Shown here in pieces: positions 17,772-25,912 of a DNA stretch of 64,000 nt. The DNA comes from Rhizobium leguminosarum (GTDB taxonomy: Bacteria; Pseudomonadota; Alphaproteobacteria; Rhizobiales; Rhizobiaceae): NCBI RefSeq assembly GCF_004123835.1, contig NZ_MZMU01000002.1, positions 411,149 to 475,148 on the forward strand, written 5' to 3'. The position numbers were made by a program, and so were the translations under genes. Below the pieces are notes generated by a model that saw only the letters and a list, made by a program, of their open reading frames with translations, searched no databases and was not told the origin of the DNA. How positions within the stretch are numbered: position 1 is the first letter of the stretch; every line of letters begins with the position of its first letter.

Positions 17772-18407
17772 TTAGCGGAGCAACCCATCGCGACTGAACT
17801 CTTCCCAGCCGAGAGGTTTCGAACGTGACGCATCGTCGGGGTCGGCATCAGGTTTCGAAGGGGTCTTGGCCTTGGTCTTCAGCGAACGCGTCAACTTCGC
17901 TTTCAAGGCTGCCCGTCGTCGTTTCTCGGCCGTAGCTTCAGCATCCTCTTCGCGCCAGACTGTCACCAGGTCTCGGTCGAGGATGTCCTCCACCACGCGC
18001 GGGTCGAATACGTGGAAGGTAATTTTCCTCGCCCGCCCACGCAGCTTCACCGTGCGGGTTCCTGCACTGGGCAAGCGCCCGTCGCTGAGCCAGCGATGTC
18101 TCTCGGTAGTAGAGATCGTCAGGATATCCTGGATTTCACGGGGGATCACAGGCAGGCTTTCGATGTCTTCGAGCGCGTTGGAAACGACTGACGAAGCAGC
18201 ACGGAACGCACTCTTAGCCGTTTCAGCCATCGCCAATGTCAGAGCACCCGCCTCGATTTCGAGCGACTTTCTCACCGCCAAAGGCAGACGTGCGCGAATT
18301 TCCAGCAGAATCCCCTTCGCGCGAACGGATGATCCGAGCGTGGCTGCGGTCGATAGGGGCCACTCCTTGATCAGCTCCGCATCGTCAGTGGTCTTGGGTT
18401 TTGCCAT
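17772..18407 (-). CDS. Hypothetical protein (about 211 residues)
   Basis: The chosen ATG gives MAKPKTTDDAELIKEW. The first half is helical and the middle contains PVIPREIQDILTISTTERHRWLSDGRLPSAGTRTV. That segment resembles a helix-turn-helix-like element followed by a basic wing (KLRGRARKITFHVFDP). The C-terminal third is lysine/arginine-rich and low complexity (EATAEKRRRAALKAKLTRSLKTKAKTP), suggesting nucleic-acid binding. Similar proteins are common on rhizobial plasmids, but I cannot name a family. A 12-residue upstream extension is possible. A small hairpin (around 17707-17726) lies just beyond its stop. Confidence 0.6.
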   Translation of the reverse strand: MAKPKTTDDAELIKEWPLSTAATLGSSVRAKGILLEIRARLPLAVRKSLEIEAGALTLAMAETAKSAFRAASSVVSNALEDIESLPVIPREIQDILTISTTERHRWLSDGRLPSAGTRTVKLRGRARKITFHVFDPRVVEDILDRDLVTVWREEDAEATAEKRRRAALKAKLTRSLKTKAKTPSKPDADPDDASRSKPLGWEEFSRDGLLR

Positions 18408-18480
18408 GTACGAGTAGATGGGCCTTCCGCTCTGCAGCGTCAACGACTACGCCAGGACGGAAGGCATCATGTGATTACGC

Positions 18481-18777
18481 TCAGTCGCGGTGCTCGGGCA
18501 TCTGCTTGAGCTCGTCCTCGGTCCAGCTCGTAACGGCATGAACGTCGCCGTCTTCATCGCGCATGAACTCAAGATCCGAGATCGGAACTGCAACAGGCTT
18601 CGCGCCGATACCCAGAAAGCCTCCGACGTCGATGACCGCGGAGCCGCCGGCGCCCGCGCCATGGATATGATCGACCTTGCCGACTTTGTGATCGTCGGCT
18701 CCATAGATGGTGGCACCTTCGAGGAAGGCAGGGGTAAGTTCTGAAGTCGTCAAGCGTACGTGGTTGGTGTGATCCAT
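18481..18777 (-). CDS. PRC-barrel domain protein
   Basis: A 98-residue protein starting MDHTNHVRLTTSEL. Its core (GATIYGADDHKVGKVDHIHG... AVIDVGGFLGIGAKPVAVPISDLEF) is a PRC-barrel, the beta-barrel found in photosynthetic reaction-centre H subunit, RimM and small stress-linked proteins. The start at 18777 is preceded by a near-consensus AAGGAGG ribosome site, so high expression is likely; the open frame extends 40 codons upstream but without the barrel's normal start. Such small PRC proteins in rhizobia are usually induced by stress or stationary phase; that is family knowledge, not shown here. Confidence 0.87.
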   Translation of the reverse strand: MDHTNHVRLTTSELTPAFLEGATIYGADDHKVGKVDHIHGAGAGGSAVIDVGGFLGIGAKPVAVPISDLEFMRDEDGDVHAVTSWTEDELKQMPEHRD

Positions 18778-18960
18778 GATCGTTTCCTCCTTTGTGGAGG
18801 AGGGGTAATCGAAGCGCAAACTGAATGTTCCGGCGACTACAGTCCGTCCGGCGCTGTGATCAGCTGGTCTTCTCGGTGTGCTGATATTGCCATTCACAAA
18901 ACTGCTCCAAATAACGGTTGGGTAGATCGCGTGCCATCATGCGTTGACAATCCTCTTTTG

Positions 18961-19001
18961 CTCAGGTCTACTGGTCCACTTACCGGACCAGTAGACCTGA
19001 G
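18961..19001. promoter_or_regulatory. Perfect 17-bp inverted repeat, probable autoregulatory operator
   Basis: CTCAGGTCTACTGGTCC (18961-18977) is repeated exactly in inverse at 18985-19001 with a 7-base spacer. The inner part, TGGTCC...GGACCA, fits the T-G-G-T/A-C-C-A pattern favoured by FadR-type GntR proteins. It ends 18 bases before the ATG of the GntR gene, overlapping the expected promoter/leader, so self-regulation is likely. As RNA it would also form a very stable hairpin. Confidence 0.75.
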
Positions 19002-19019
19002 CGCGGGGAGGGAAAAGCA

Positions 19020-19746
19020 ATGGACGTTCGAGCGATGCTCGAAGACGACGTTGCGGCGCTCGGTGGAGCGCCGAAGAAGTCGATGAGAGACTTCGTCGTC
19101 CAGAAGATTGCGACCTTCATTGCCACCGGCATCCTCAATGGGCGATCCGCTGCCCAGCGAACGTGAACTCGCCTCCGCACTCTCGGTCAGCCGCGAGACC
19201 GTCCGTGGGGCGATCCTTATCCTTTCCACCCATGGCATTCTCTCGGTTGCGCACGGAACGCGCACGGTGGTGGCATCAGAGGATGTGGGCGAATTGGCCG
19301 TCCAGGCTGCGCGGTATCGCGACATCGCGGCCTACAGTCTCGACAATGTTCATGAGGCGAGGCTTCTTATCGAAGCACAGGTCGTCAGGGCTGCCGCGCT
19401 CAAGATGGAGCCTTCAACTCTTGATTATCTCCGCAAGTCGATTGCAGCACAGGAAGCCGCCTGTGACGATCCTGTTCGTTTTTTGATATGTGACCGGGAA
19501 TTTCACACCGCCATCTACCGTTCCAGCGGCAATGCGGTGCTGGCTGATATGGCCGCCGACCTCTATTCCTATCTGCTGAGCCACCGAAGGCGCGTCGTAT
19601 CGCAGCCCGGAAGTATCGCCACCAGCATCGCCGATCATCGGATGATCCTTGCCGGCTTGGAGACGCGGGATCCGGATGCCGCGTCCGCTGCCTTCGCGAT
19701 CCACGAAACCCGTATTTATACGACGACCAAGCTGCTCTTTTCGTAG
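19020..19746 (+). pseudogene. GntR-family (FCD) regulator interrupted by a frameshift
   Basis: From ATG 19020 (after GGGGAGGGAAAAG) the frame reads MDVRAMLEDD... then DFVVQKIATFIATGILN, the first helix of a GntR winged helix. It runs to a stop at 19164-19166. From 19141 the adjacent frame continues GDPLPSERELASALSVSRETVRGAI and the FCD domain to 19746. The family pattern is G-x-L-x-x-G-D-x-L-P-S-E, so one codon is short between ILN and GDP: a 2-base loss (or +1) at 19138-19142. Either the gene is broken, the read has an error, or an ATG at 19138 makes a protein lacking helix 1. It precedes the dehydrogenase at 19768 and the importer, its probable targets. Confidence 0.78.
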
Positions 19747-19767
19747 CTCGCAGGGAGGCGAAACACG

Positions 19768-20754
19768 ATGCATATTCTCATTATCGGGGCGGGAGGAATG
19801 ATCGGCCGGAAGCTCGCCGCCACACTGGGGCGCACCGGCTCCCTCGGCGGCCATGCGATCACGCGCATGACGCTCGCCGATATCGCGCCGCCGCCGGTAC
19901 CCGCAGGTGTCTCCTGGCCGGTGGAAGCGCTGGCTGCTGATATTTCCGAAAGCGGTGCGGCGGAAGCCCTGGCGGCTCACCGGCCCGATGTGATCTTCCA
20001 TCTCGCCGCGATCGTTTCCGGCGAAGCCGAGCGCAATTTCGAACTCGGCTATCGGGTCAATCTCGATGGCACGCGATCGCTGTTGGAAGCGATCCGCCGG
20101 GAAGGAAGCCGCCAAGCCTATGTTCCCCGGTTCGTATTCTCCTCGTCGATCGCGGTCTATGGCTCGCCGTTTCCGGATCCGATTCCCGATGATTACGTCC
20201 TCGCACCTCTTACCAGCTACGGAGTCCAGAAGGCGATTTCCGAGCTTCTGCTTGCCGACTATTCGCGGCGCGGCTTTATCGACGGCGTCGGAATTCGGTT
20301 GCCGACCATCGTGATCCGGCCGGGTGCGCCGAATGCCGCCGCATCGGGTTTCTTTTCCGGAATCCTGCGGGAACCGCTTGCAGGCCAGCGGGCTATTCTC
20401 CCGGTCGAAGAAACGGTCAAGCACTGGCTGGCAAGCCCGCGCTCCGCCATCAAGTTCCTGATCCATGCTGCGACGCTCGACACGGCGGCGTTGGGTGTTC
20501 GGCGCACGCTTACCATGCCGGGCGTCGCCGCCACCGTTGCCGACCAGATTGCCGCCTTACGCCGTGCTGCCGGTCCCGAGGCGGCGGACTTGATCGATCG
20601 TCGCCGCGACGAGGTCATTGAAGGGATCGTCGCCGGATGGCCGAAGTCCTTTGCGCCCGAACGCGCGACGCAACTGGGTTTCGTCGCCGAAACCACGGTG
20701 GACGAGCTGATCGAGGTCTACCTCGCCGAAGACGCTCCGGGTGCGTCCGGATGA
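19768..20754 (+). CDS. denD: NAD-dependent short-chain dehydrogenase/epimerase, D-erythronate dehydrogenase-like
   Basis: A 328-residue extended SDR. GAGGMIGRKL binds NAD, FSSSIAVYG gives the catalytic serine region, and Y151-x3-K155 (SYGVQK) is the active-site pair. The long C-terminal part, including the RPGAPNAAASGFFSGILREPL segment, resembles DenD proteins that oxidise D-erythronate to 2-keto-D-erythronate. Other sugar-acid or uronate dehydrogenases share the fold, so the substrate is a family inference. It starts 21 bases after the regulator gene and ends 166 bases before the CUT1 importer. The usual partners of DenD (OtnK, OtnC, OtnI type) are absent, which leaves the downstream route open. 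Confidence 0.75.
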   Translation: MHILIIGAGGMIGRKLAATLGRTGSLGGHAITRMTLADIAPPPVPAGVSWPVEALAADISESGAAEALAAHRPDVIFHLAAIVSGEAERNFELGYRVNLDGTRSLLEAIRREGSRQAYVPRFVFSSSIAVYGSPFPDPIPDDYVLAPLTSYGVQKAISELLLADYSRRGFIDGVGIRLPTIVIRPGAPNAAASGFFSGILREPLAGQRAILPVEETVKHWLASPRSAIKFLIHAATLDTAALGVRRTLTMPGVAATVADQIAALRRAAGPEAADLIDRRRDEVIEGIVAGWPKSFAPERATQLGFVAETTVDELIEVYLAEDAPGASG

Positions 20755-20806
20755 GATTGGGCTGGGCTAAAACCGCCCCATAGGAGGAGAGTATCGCCCG
20801 GGCACA

Positions 20807-20820
20807 CCCGCATATGCGGG
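20807..20820. promoter_or_regulatory. Perfect 14-base palindrome upstream of the CUT1 importer
   Basis: CCCGCATATGCGGG, 101 bases before the ATPase gene start and 53 bases after the dehydrogenase stop. It could be an operator or a small hairpin; its sequence does not match the inverted repeat at 18961-19001. Confidence 0.4.
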
Positions 20821-20920
20821 ATTGCAGCGGCAGAAGGACTTGAGAAGATAAGGCCGCAGGCAAGATATACGAAAATACGAATACATAGCATGTAGCGCTC
20901 GATTTCTGGGAGGAGTGGGT

Positions 20921-21988
20921 ATGGCAGGCGTTCAATTCGCGGATGTGCGGAAATCATTCGGGGCATTTCCGGTCATTAAAGGCGTGGATATCGACATTGC
21001 CGACGGCGAGTTCGTGATCCTGGTCGGCCCGTCGGGTTGTGGAAAGTCCACTCTTCTGCGGATGCTGGCGGGACTTGAGAACATTTCCGGCGGCGAGATC
21101 AAGATCGGCGGGCGTGTGGTCAACACTCTGCCGCCCAAGGACCGCGACATCGCCATGGTGTTTCAGAACTATGCGCTCTATCCGCATATGACGGTGCAGC
21201 AGAACATGGGCTTCTCGCTGATGCTCAACAAGGCGCCGAAGGCGGAAGCCGAGAAGCGGGTGAAATATGCCGCCGGCATCCTCGGTCTCGACAAATTGCT
21301 CGACCGTTATCCGCGCCAACTTTCCGGCGGCCAGCGCCAGCGTGTCGCCATGGGGCGGGCGATCGTGCGCGATCCGGAAGTCTTCCTGTTCGACGAACCG
21401 CTATCCAACCTCGATGCGAAGCTGCGCGTTGCCATGCGCGCCGAAATCAAGGAACTGCACCAGCGGCTGAAAACGACGACGGTCTACGTCACCCATGACC
21501 AGATCGAGGCGATGACCATGGCCGACAAGATCGTCGTCATGCATGACGGCGTCGTCGAGCAGATCGGCACGCCGCTCGAGCTTTACGACAAGCCAGCCAA
21601 TCTCTTCGTTGGCGGCTTCATCGGCTCGCCGGCGATGAACATGATCAAGGGCAGGCTCGATCCCGAAAACCCGACAAGTTTCAGGGCATCCGACGGCACT
21701 GCGCTCCCGGTCGCCAATCCGCCAGCCGACGCCATCGGCCGCGACCTCGTCTACGGGCTGCGCCCGGAATACATTTTACTCGATGCCAACGGGCTGCCCG
21801 GCGAAATCGTGGTGATCGAGCCGACCGGCTACGAGACGCATCTTATCCTCAGGCTCGGCGGCAGCGACCTCAGCTGCGTCTTCCGCGAACGCGTCAGCGC
21901 GCGGCCAGGCGAAACCTTGCGCGTTTCGATCGACGCCGCGCATGTTCATCTCTTCGACACCGAAACCGGGCGGAGATTGACAGACTGA
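20921..21988 (+). CDS. CUT1 sugar ABC transporter ATP-binding protein (UgpC/MalK type)
   Basis: A 355-residue ATPase. Walker A is GPSGCGKST, the Q-loop is [10 protein letters not shown], the signature is LSGGQRQRV, Walker B is [10 protein letters not shown], and the switch histidine is in VTHDQ. A C-terminal TOBE/MalK regulatory domain follows ([14 protein letters not shown]..., [12 protein letters not shown]). It energises the two permeases at 23528 and 24484 with the binding protein at 22140, all in the same direction. ATG 20921 follows GGGAGG by 7 bases; an upstream GTG adds two residues. The gene order ATPase-binding protein-permease-permease is complete for a carbohydrate importer. Confidence 0.93.
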   Translation: MAGVQFADVRKSFGAFPVIKGVDIDIADGEFVILVGPSGCGKSTLLRMLAGLENISGGEIKIGGRVVNTLPPKDRDIAMVFQNYALYPHMTVQQNMGFSLMLNKAPKAEAEKRVKYAAGILGLDKLLDRYPRQLSGGQRQRVAMGRAIVRDPEVFLFDEPLSNLDAKLRVAMRAEIKELHQRLKTTTVYVTHDQIEAMTMADKIVVMHDGVVEQIGTPLELYDKPANLFVGGFIGSPAMNMIKGRLDPENPTSFRASDGTALPVANPPADAIGRDLVYGLRPEYILLDANGLPGEIVVIEPTGYETHLILRLGGSDLSCVFRERVSARPGETLRVSIDAAHVHLFDTETGRRLTD

Positions 21989-22045
21989 GGCCGGCCGGCG
22001 GCGGCGCGGGGCGGAGGAGCCCTCTCGTCGCCTGCAGGCAGGCAC

Positions 22046-22065
22046 GCATCCCCTCTCAGGGATGC
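22046..22065 (+). other. Intercistronic hairpin before the binding-protein gene
   Basis: GCATCCC (22046-22052) pairs with GGGATGC (22059-22065) around a 6-base loop, without a T-run. It lies between ATPase and binding-protein genes and may stabilise or separate the high-copy binding-protein message. Confidence 0.45.
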
Positions 22066-22139
22066 AAGGACCGTCGTTCACCAAGCGGGGAAGTGAACGG
22101 CGGGGAGTTCGCACCCGCTTTTTGATGAGGAGGAATCTC

Positions 22140-23444
22140 ATGAGGATCAGAAGACGTGACTTTCTTGCCGCCTCGGCTGCCGTCGCCGGCGCCGCCGGTC
22201 TTGGCATCCGGCCGACCTTCGCGCAGGCCGAACCGACCTACACACCGGAAAGCGGCGCCAGCCTGCGGCTGCTGCGCTGGACACCCTTCGTCAAGGGCGA
22301 CGAGGAGGCATGGCTTGCCAACACCAAGAAGTTCATCGAGGCGACCGGCGTCGAGGTGCGCATCGACAAGGAAAGCTGGGAAGATATCCGCCCGAAGGCT
22401 GCCGTTGCGGCCAATGTCGGCTCCGGCCCGGACCTCATCATGTGCTGGTTCGACGACGCTCACCAGTATCCCGACAAGCTGGTCGACCTGACCGAACTCG
22501 CCAACTATCTCGGCAACAAGTATGGCGGCTGGTATGACGGTGTGAAGGGCTATGCCGCGCGCGGCGACACCTTCATCGCCATGCCGCTGGCGGCAATCGG
22601 CAATGCGGTGGTCTATCGCGACACTCACGTGAAGGCAGCCGGCTTCAGCGAGTTCCCGAAAGACACGGCAGGCTTCCTCGAGCTTTGCAAGGCGATGAAA
22701 GCCAAGGGCACGCCGGCCGGCTTCCCGCACGGCAAGGCCGTCGGCGACGGTAACAACTACGCCCATTGGCTGCTTTGGAGCCACGGCGGCAAGATGGTCG
22801 ACGAAGGCGGCAAGGTGACGATCAACAGCCCGGAAACGCTGGCTTCGATCAACTATGCCAAGGAGCTCTATGCGACCTTCATTCCGGGCACGGAAAGCTG
22901 GCAGGACGTCAACAACAACCGCGCCTTCCTCGCAGGCCAAGTGTCGCTGATCGCCAACGGCGTCTCGGTTTATTACACAGCCAAGAACGACCCGAAGCTC
23001 GCCGAGATCGCCAAGGACATCCGCACGACGAATTTCCCGGTCGGCCCGGTTGGCCAGAGCGTCGAGCTTTTCCAGACGAGCTCACTGCTTCTCTTCAAGC
23101 ATACGAAGTATCCGGAGGCGGCGAAGGCCTACATCAAGTTCATGATGGAAGCCGACCAGATGAATGCCTGGATCCAGGGCTCAAGCGCCTATTGCTGCCA
23201 GCCGCTCAAGGCTTTCGCCAAGAACCCGATCTGGACATCCGATCCGATCCACGCGCCTTATGCACGTGCCTCGGAAAAGCTGCGCCCGAACGGCTATGCC
23301 GGCCCACTCGGTTATGCCTCGGCTGCGACCATGGCCGACTACGTTCTGGTCGACATGTATGCGGCCGCCGTCACCGGCCAGATGTCGCCCGAAGATGCGA
23401 TGAAGGAAGCTGAACGCCGGGCAAACCGCTACTATCGCGTTTGA
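22140..23444 (+). CDS. CUT1 ABC transporter substrate-binding protein with Tat signal
   Basis: A 434-residue family-1 solute-binding protein. The N-terminus MRIRRRDFLAASAAVAGAAG has the twin-arginine pattern RRDFL plus a hydrophobic core, with likely cleavage near TFAQA. Export by the Tat system, already folded, is therefore expected. The mature part shows typical family-1 stretches (GPDLIMCWFDDAHQYPDKLVDLTEL, AYIKFMMEADQMNAWIQ). The ATG follows GATGAGGAGGAATCTC. It is flanked by two hairpins, suggesting differential message stability. The ligand is unknown; a sugar, oligosaccharide or sugar acid is expected from the transporter class. Confidence 0.9.
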   Translation: MRIRRRDFLAASAAVAGAAGLGIRPTFAQAEPTYTPESGASLRLLRWTPFVKGDEEAWLANTKKFIEATGVEVRIDKESWEDIRPKAAVAANVGSGPDLIMCWFDDAHQYPDKLVDLTELANYLGNKYGGWYDGVKGYAARGDTFIAMPLAAIGNAVVYRDTHVKAAGFSEFPKDTAGFLELCKAMKAKGTPAGFPHGKAVGDGNNYAHWLLWSHGGKMVDEGGKVTINSPETLASINYAKELYATFIPGTESWQDVNNNRAFLAGQVSLIANGVSVYYTAKNDPKLAEIAKDIRTTNFPVGPVGQSVELFQTSSLLLFKHTKYPEAAKAYIKFMMEADQMNAWIQGSSAYCCQPLKAFAKNPIWTSDPIHAPYARASEKLRPNGYAGPLGYASAATMADYVLVDMYAAAVTGQMSPEDAMKEAERRANRYYRV

Positions 23445-23461
23445 GCCGCGCTTCAAAGCAA

Positions 23462-23487
23462 GCGGCATGCCGGCTTCGGCATGCCGC
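23462..23487 (+). other. Perfect 11-bp stem hairpin between binding protein and permease
   Basis: GCGGCATGCCG (23462-23472), loop GCTT, CGGCATGCCGC (23477-23487), no T-run. The position just after the binding-protein stop is where importer operons often carry an mRNA-stabilising or attenuating hairpin that keeps binding protein in excess over permease. Confidence 0.7.
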
Positions 23488-23527
23488 AAGCACTCTGCGA
23501 GTTCAAAACGTAATCTGGAGATAAGCA

Positions 23528-24460
23528 ATGTCGATGGTGAATCCGGAGGATAGACGCGGGCCGATCTCTTCGCTCCTGCAGAACAACAACGTGCTCGGCT
23601 TCCTGTTCATGCTGCCGGCGGCGGTGTTCCTCGTCTGCTTTCTCACCTATCCGCTGGGGCTCGGCGTCTGGCTCGGCTTCACCGATACGAGGATTGGGCG
23701 CGACGGCATCTTCATCGGCCTGGAGAACTACCAGTTCCTGATGGACGACAGCGTCTTCTGGCTGTCGGTCTTCAACACTATTCTCTATACCTCCGTTGCC
23801 TCGGTGCTGAAATTCGCGCTCGGCCTCTGGCTGGCGATGCTGCTCAATCAGCACCTGCCGTTCAAGTCCTTCTTCCGGGCCATCGTGCTGCTTCCCTGGG
23901 TCGTGCCGACGGTGCTTTCGGCGCTGGCCTTCTGGTGGATCTACGATTCCCAATTTTCGATCATCTCCTGGTCGCTGATGCAGCTCGGGCTGATCAGCGG
24001 ACCGATCAACTTCCTCGGCGATCCCATAAATGCGCGCATATCCGTCATCGTCGCCAATGTCTGGCGCGGCATTCCCTTTGTGGCGATCTCGCTGCTTGCG
24101 GGGCTGCAGACCATTCCGGCGTCGCTGCAGGAGGCCGCCTCGCTCGACGGCGCCACGAGCTGGCAGCGTTTCCGCTACGTGACGCTGCCGATGCTGACGC
24201 CGATCATCGCCGTGGTGATGACCTTCTCGGTGCTCTTCACCTTCACCGATTTCCAGCTCATCTACGTGCTGACCAAGGGTGGACCTGTCAACGCAACGCA
24301 TCTGATGGCGACGCTATCGTTCCAGCGCGGCATTCCAGGGGGTCAGCTCGGTGAAGGTGCGGCGATCGCAGTCGCCATGGTGCCCTTCCTGCTCGGCGCC
24401 ATCATGTTCAGCTTCTTCGGCCTGCAACGGCGCAAATGGCAACAGGGCGGCCAGGATTAG
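23528..24460 (+). CDS. CUT1 ABC transporter permease 1
   Basis: A 310-residue MalF/UgpA-type inner-membrane permease with six main hydrophobic segments. The EAA loop that docks on the ATPase reads QEAASLDGATSWQRFRYVTLPML (about residues 200-222). The ATG at 23528 follows CTGGAGATAAGCA. It ends 23 bases before the second permease. Together the two permeases form the channel for the binding protein encoded upstream. Nothing within the permease fixes the substrate. Confidence 0.92.
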   Translation: MSMVNPEDRRGPISSLLQNNNVLGFLFMLPAAVFLVCFLTYPLGLGVWLGFTDTRIGRDGIFIGLENYQFLMDDSVFWLSVFNTILYTSVASVLKFALGLWLAMLLNQHLPFKSFFRAIVLLPWVVPTVLSALAFWWIYDSQFSIISWSLMQLGLISGPINFLGDPINARISVIVANVWRGIPFVAISLLAGLQTIPASLQEAASLDGATSWQRFRYVTLPMLTPIIAVVMTFSVLFTFTDFQLIYVLTKGGPVNATHLMATLSFQRGIPGGQLGEGAAIAVAMVPFLLGAIMFSFFGLQRRKWQQGGQD

Positions 24461-24483
24461 GGTCAGGGTTAGGGAGAGTGACG

Positions 24484-25383
24484 ATGTCGATAAATTCAAA
24501 CGCCGCCGATCAGGTCGTGACCGACAATGCCGAAGGTATGAGCTATCTGAACCGCCTGCCGCGGCGGATCGTGATGCTCTACCTGCCGATGGCCGTCTTC
24601 GTCTTCGTGCTGCTCTTCCCGTTCTACTGGATGGCGATCACCGCGGTGAAGCCGAACGACCAGCTGACCGACTATAACAACTACAGCCCCTTCTGGGTGG
24701 TGGGAGCGACACTCGAGCACATCAAATACCTGTTCTTTGAGACATCCTATCCGGGCTGGCTGTGGAACACGATGCTGGTCGCGGTCTGCTCTACCTTTCT
24801 CTCGCTGGTAGCCTCAGTCTTCGGCGCCTATGCGATCGAGCGCGTCCGCTTCACAGGCTCCCGTTCGGTTGGCCTCGTCATCTTCCTCGCCTATCTCGTG
24901 CCGCCGTCGATCCTCTTCATTCCGCTTGCCTTCATCGTCTTCAAGCTCGGGATCTACGACTCGCGGCTGGCGCTGATCTTCACCTACCCGACCTTCCTCA
25001 TTCCCTTCTGCACCTGGCTGCTGATGGGCTATTTCCGGTCGATCCCATTCGAGCTGGAGGAAAGCGCGCTGGTGGACGGCGCCAACAGATGGCAGATTCT
25101 CACCAAGATCATTCTGCCGCTCGCCGTGCCGGGGCTGATTTCGGCTGGCATCTTCGCCTTCACGCTGTCCTGGAACGAATTCATCTATGCGCTGACTTTC
25201 ATCCAGTCCTCGGAAAACAAAACCATCCCGGTCGGCGTGCTGACCGAACTGGTGCGCGGCGACGTCTTCGAATGGGGGGCACTGATGGCGGGCGCATTGT
25301 TCGGCTCGCTCCCGGTGGTCATCCTCTACTCGTTCTTCGTGGACTACTACGTCTCATCGATGACCGGGGCGGTGAAGGAGTGA
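24484..25383 (+). CDS. CUT1 ABC transporter permease 2
   Basis: A 299-residue MalG/UgpE-type permease with six hydrophobic segments. The EAA loop is EESALVDGANRWQILTKIILPL. ATG 24484 is used because the longer open frame would overlap the preceding gene and add a non-membrane arginine/glycine-rich piece; GGGAGAG lies 6-12 bases upstream. It is the last gene of the importer, and a long inverted repeat (25392-25451) begins 9 bases after its stop. Confidence 0.92.
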   Translation: MSINSNAADQVVTDNAEGMSYLNRLPRRIVMLYLPMAVFVFVLLFPFYWMAITAVKPNDQLTDYNNYSPFWVVGATLEHIKYLFFETSYPGWLWNTMLVAVCSTFLSLVASVFGAYAIERVRFTGSRSVGLVIFLAYLVPPSILFIPLAFIVFKLGIYDSRLALIFTYPTFLIPFCTWLLMGYFRSIPFELEESALVDGANRWQILTKIILPLAVPGLISAGIFAFTLSWNEFIYALTFIQSSENKTIPVGVLTELVRGDVFEWGALMAGALFGSLPVVILYSFFVDYYVSSMTGAVKE

Positions 25384-25391
25384 CATGTACC

Positions 25392-25451
25392 GCGGACACG
25401 CCTTGCTTCCTGCAGCATGCGACTGCTTGTTATCGCAGGAGGCGTGTCCGC
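25392..25451. repeat. 12-bp perfect inverted repeat after the importer operon
   Basis: GCGGACACGCCT (25392-25403) and AGGCGTGTCCGC (25440-25451) are exact inverses around a 36-base loop that itself can fold. Followed by AAAAA rather than T on the + strand, so it is not a classic terminator; it may be an mRNA 3'-end stabiliser or an intergenic palindromic element. Confidence 0.6.
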
Positions 25452-25476
25452 AAAAATGGGATCAGGTGCCTGCCCC

Positions 25477-25872
25477 TCATGTATCTAAACCTCGTCTTGC
25501 CGAGATCGAATAATTGTAAATTGCCGCGTAGCTCGTCGATACGAGCAGCGGAAATGCGATGGTCTTGAGTATTTCCGGTGTGCCGGTTGCTGCATGGATT
25601 GCCACGAGAATGCTGGCTGAGCCGAGACAAGCAATGGGAGGCGGCGCCCAAAATCGTGCGGATCCGACGAAGCGCTTTGAAAGCCAGTCGATCACAGATT
25701 TCAGGAAAAGCGTCAGGCAGGCGGATATCGTACCCTGCACAAGGCCGGCATAGAGCGGCAATGGCATGGCGTGCGCGCGATTGGCGAAAACCGCCCAGCT
25801 GCCCATTGCCAAAAAGGCGAAGAGAACATGGACAACGCCGCTGCGGAGAAGCCGGTACAGTGCATTCGGCAT
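25477..25872 (-). CDS. Hypothetical small membrane protein
   Basis: 131 residues with four predicted hydrophobic stretches (VVHVLFAFLAMGSWAVFA, YAGLVQGTISACLTLFL, IACLGSASILVAIHAA, TIAFPLLVSTSYAAIYNY). The regular spacing of the segments and a C-terminal arginine pair suggest a genuine inner-membrane protein, but I recognise no family. ATG 25872 gives MPNALYRLL; four codons upstream a GTG is also possible. It is convergent with the importer operon and 40 bases from a BrnA-like gene read the same way. Confidence 0.55.
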   Translation of the reverse strand: MPNALYRLLRSGVVHVLFAFLAMGSWAVFANRAHAMPLPLYAGLVQGTISACLTLFLKSVIDWLSKRFVGSARFWAPPPIACLGSASILVAIHAATGTPEILKTIAFPLLVSTSYAAIYNYSISARRGLDT

Positions 25873-25912
25873 CACAGCGACCACCCGTGGCGGACAAGAT
25901 GGTGCAACAGGG

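Noticed and set aside
24460..24480. GGGTCAGGGTTAGGG, telomere-like repeat
   Set aside because: Only two to three imperfect units in a short gap between permease genes; no array, so taken as chance.
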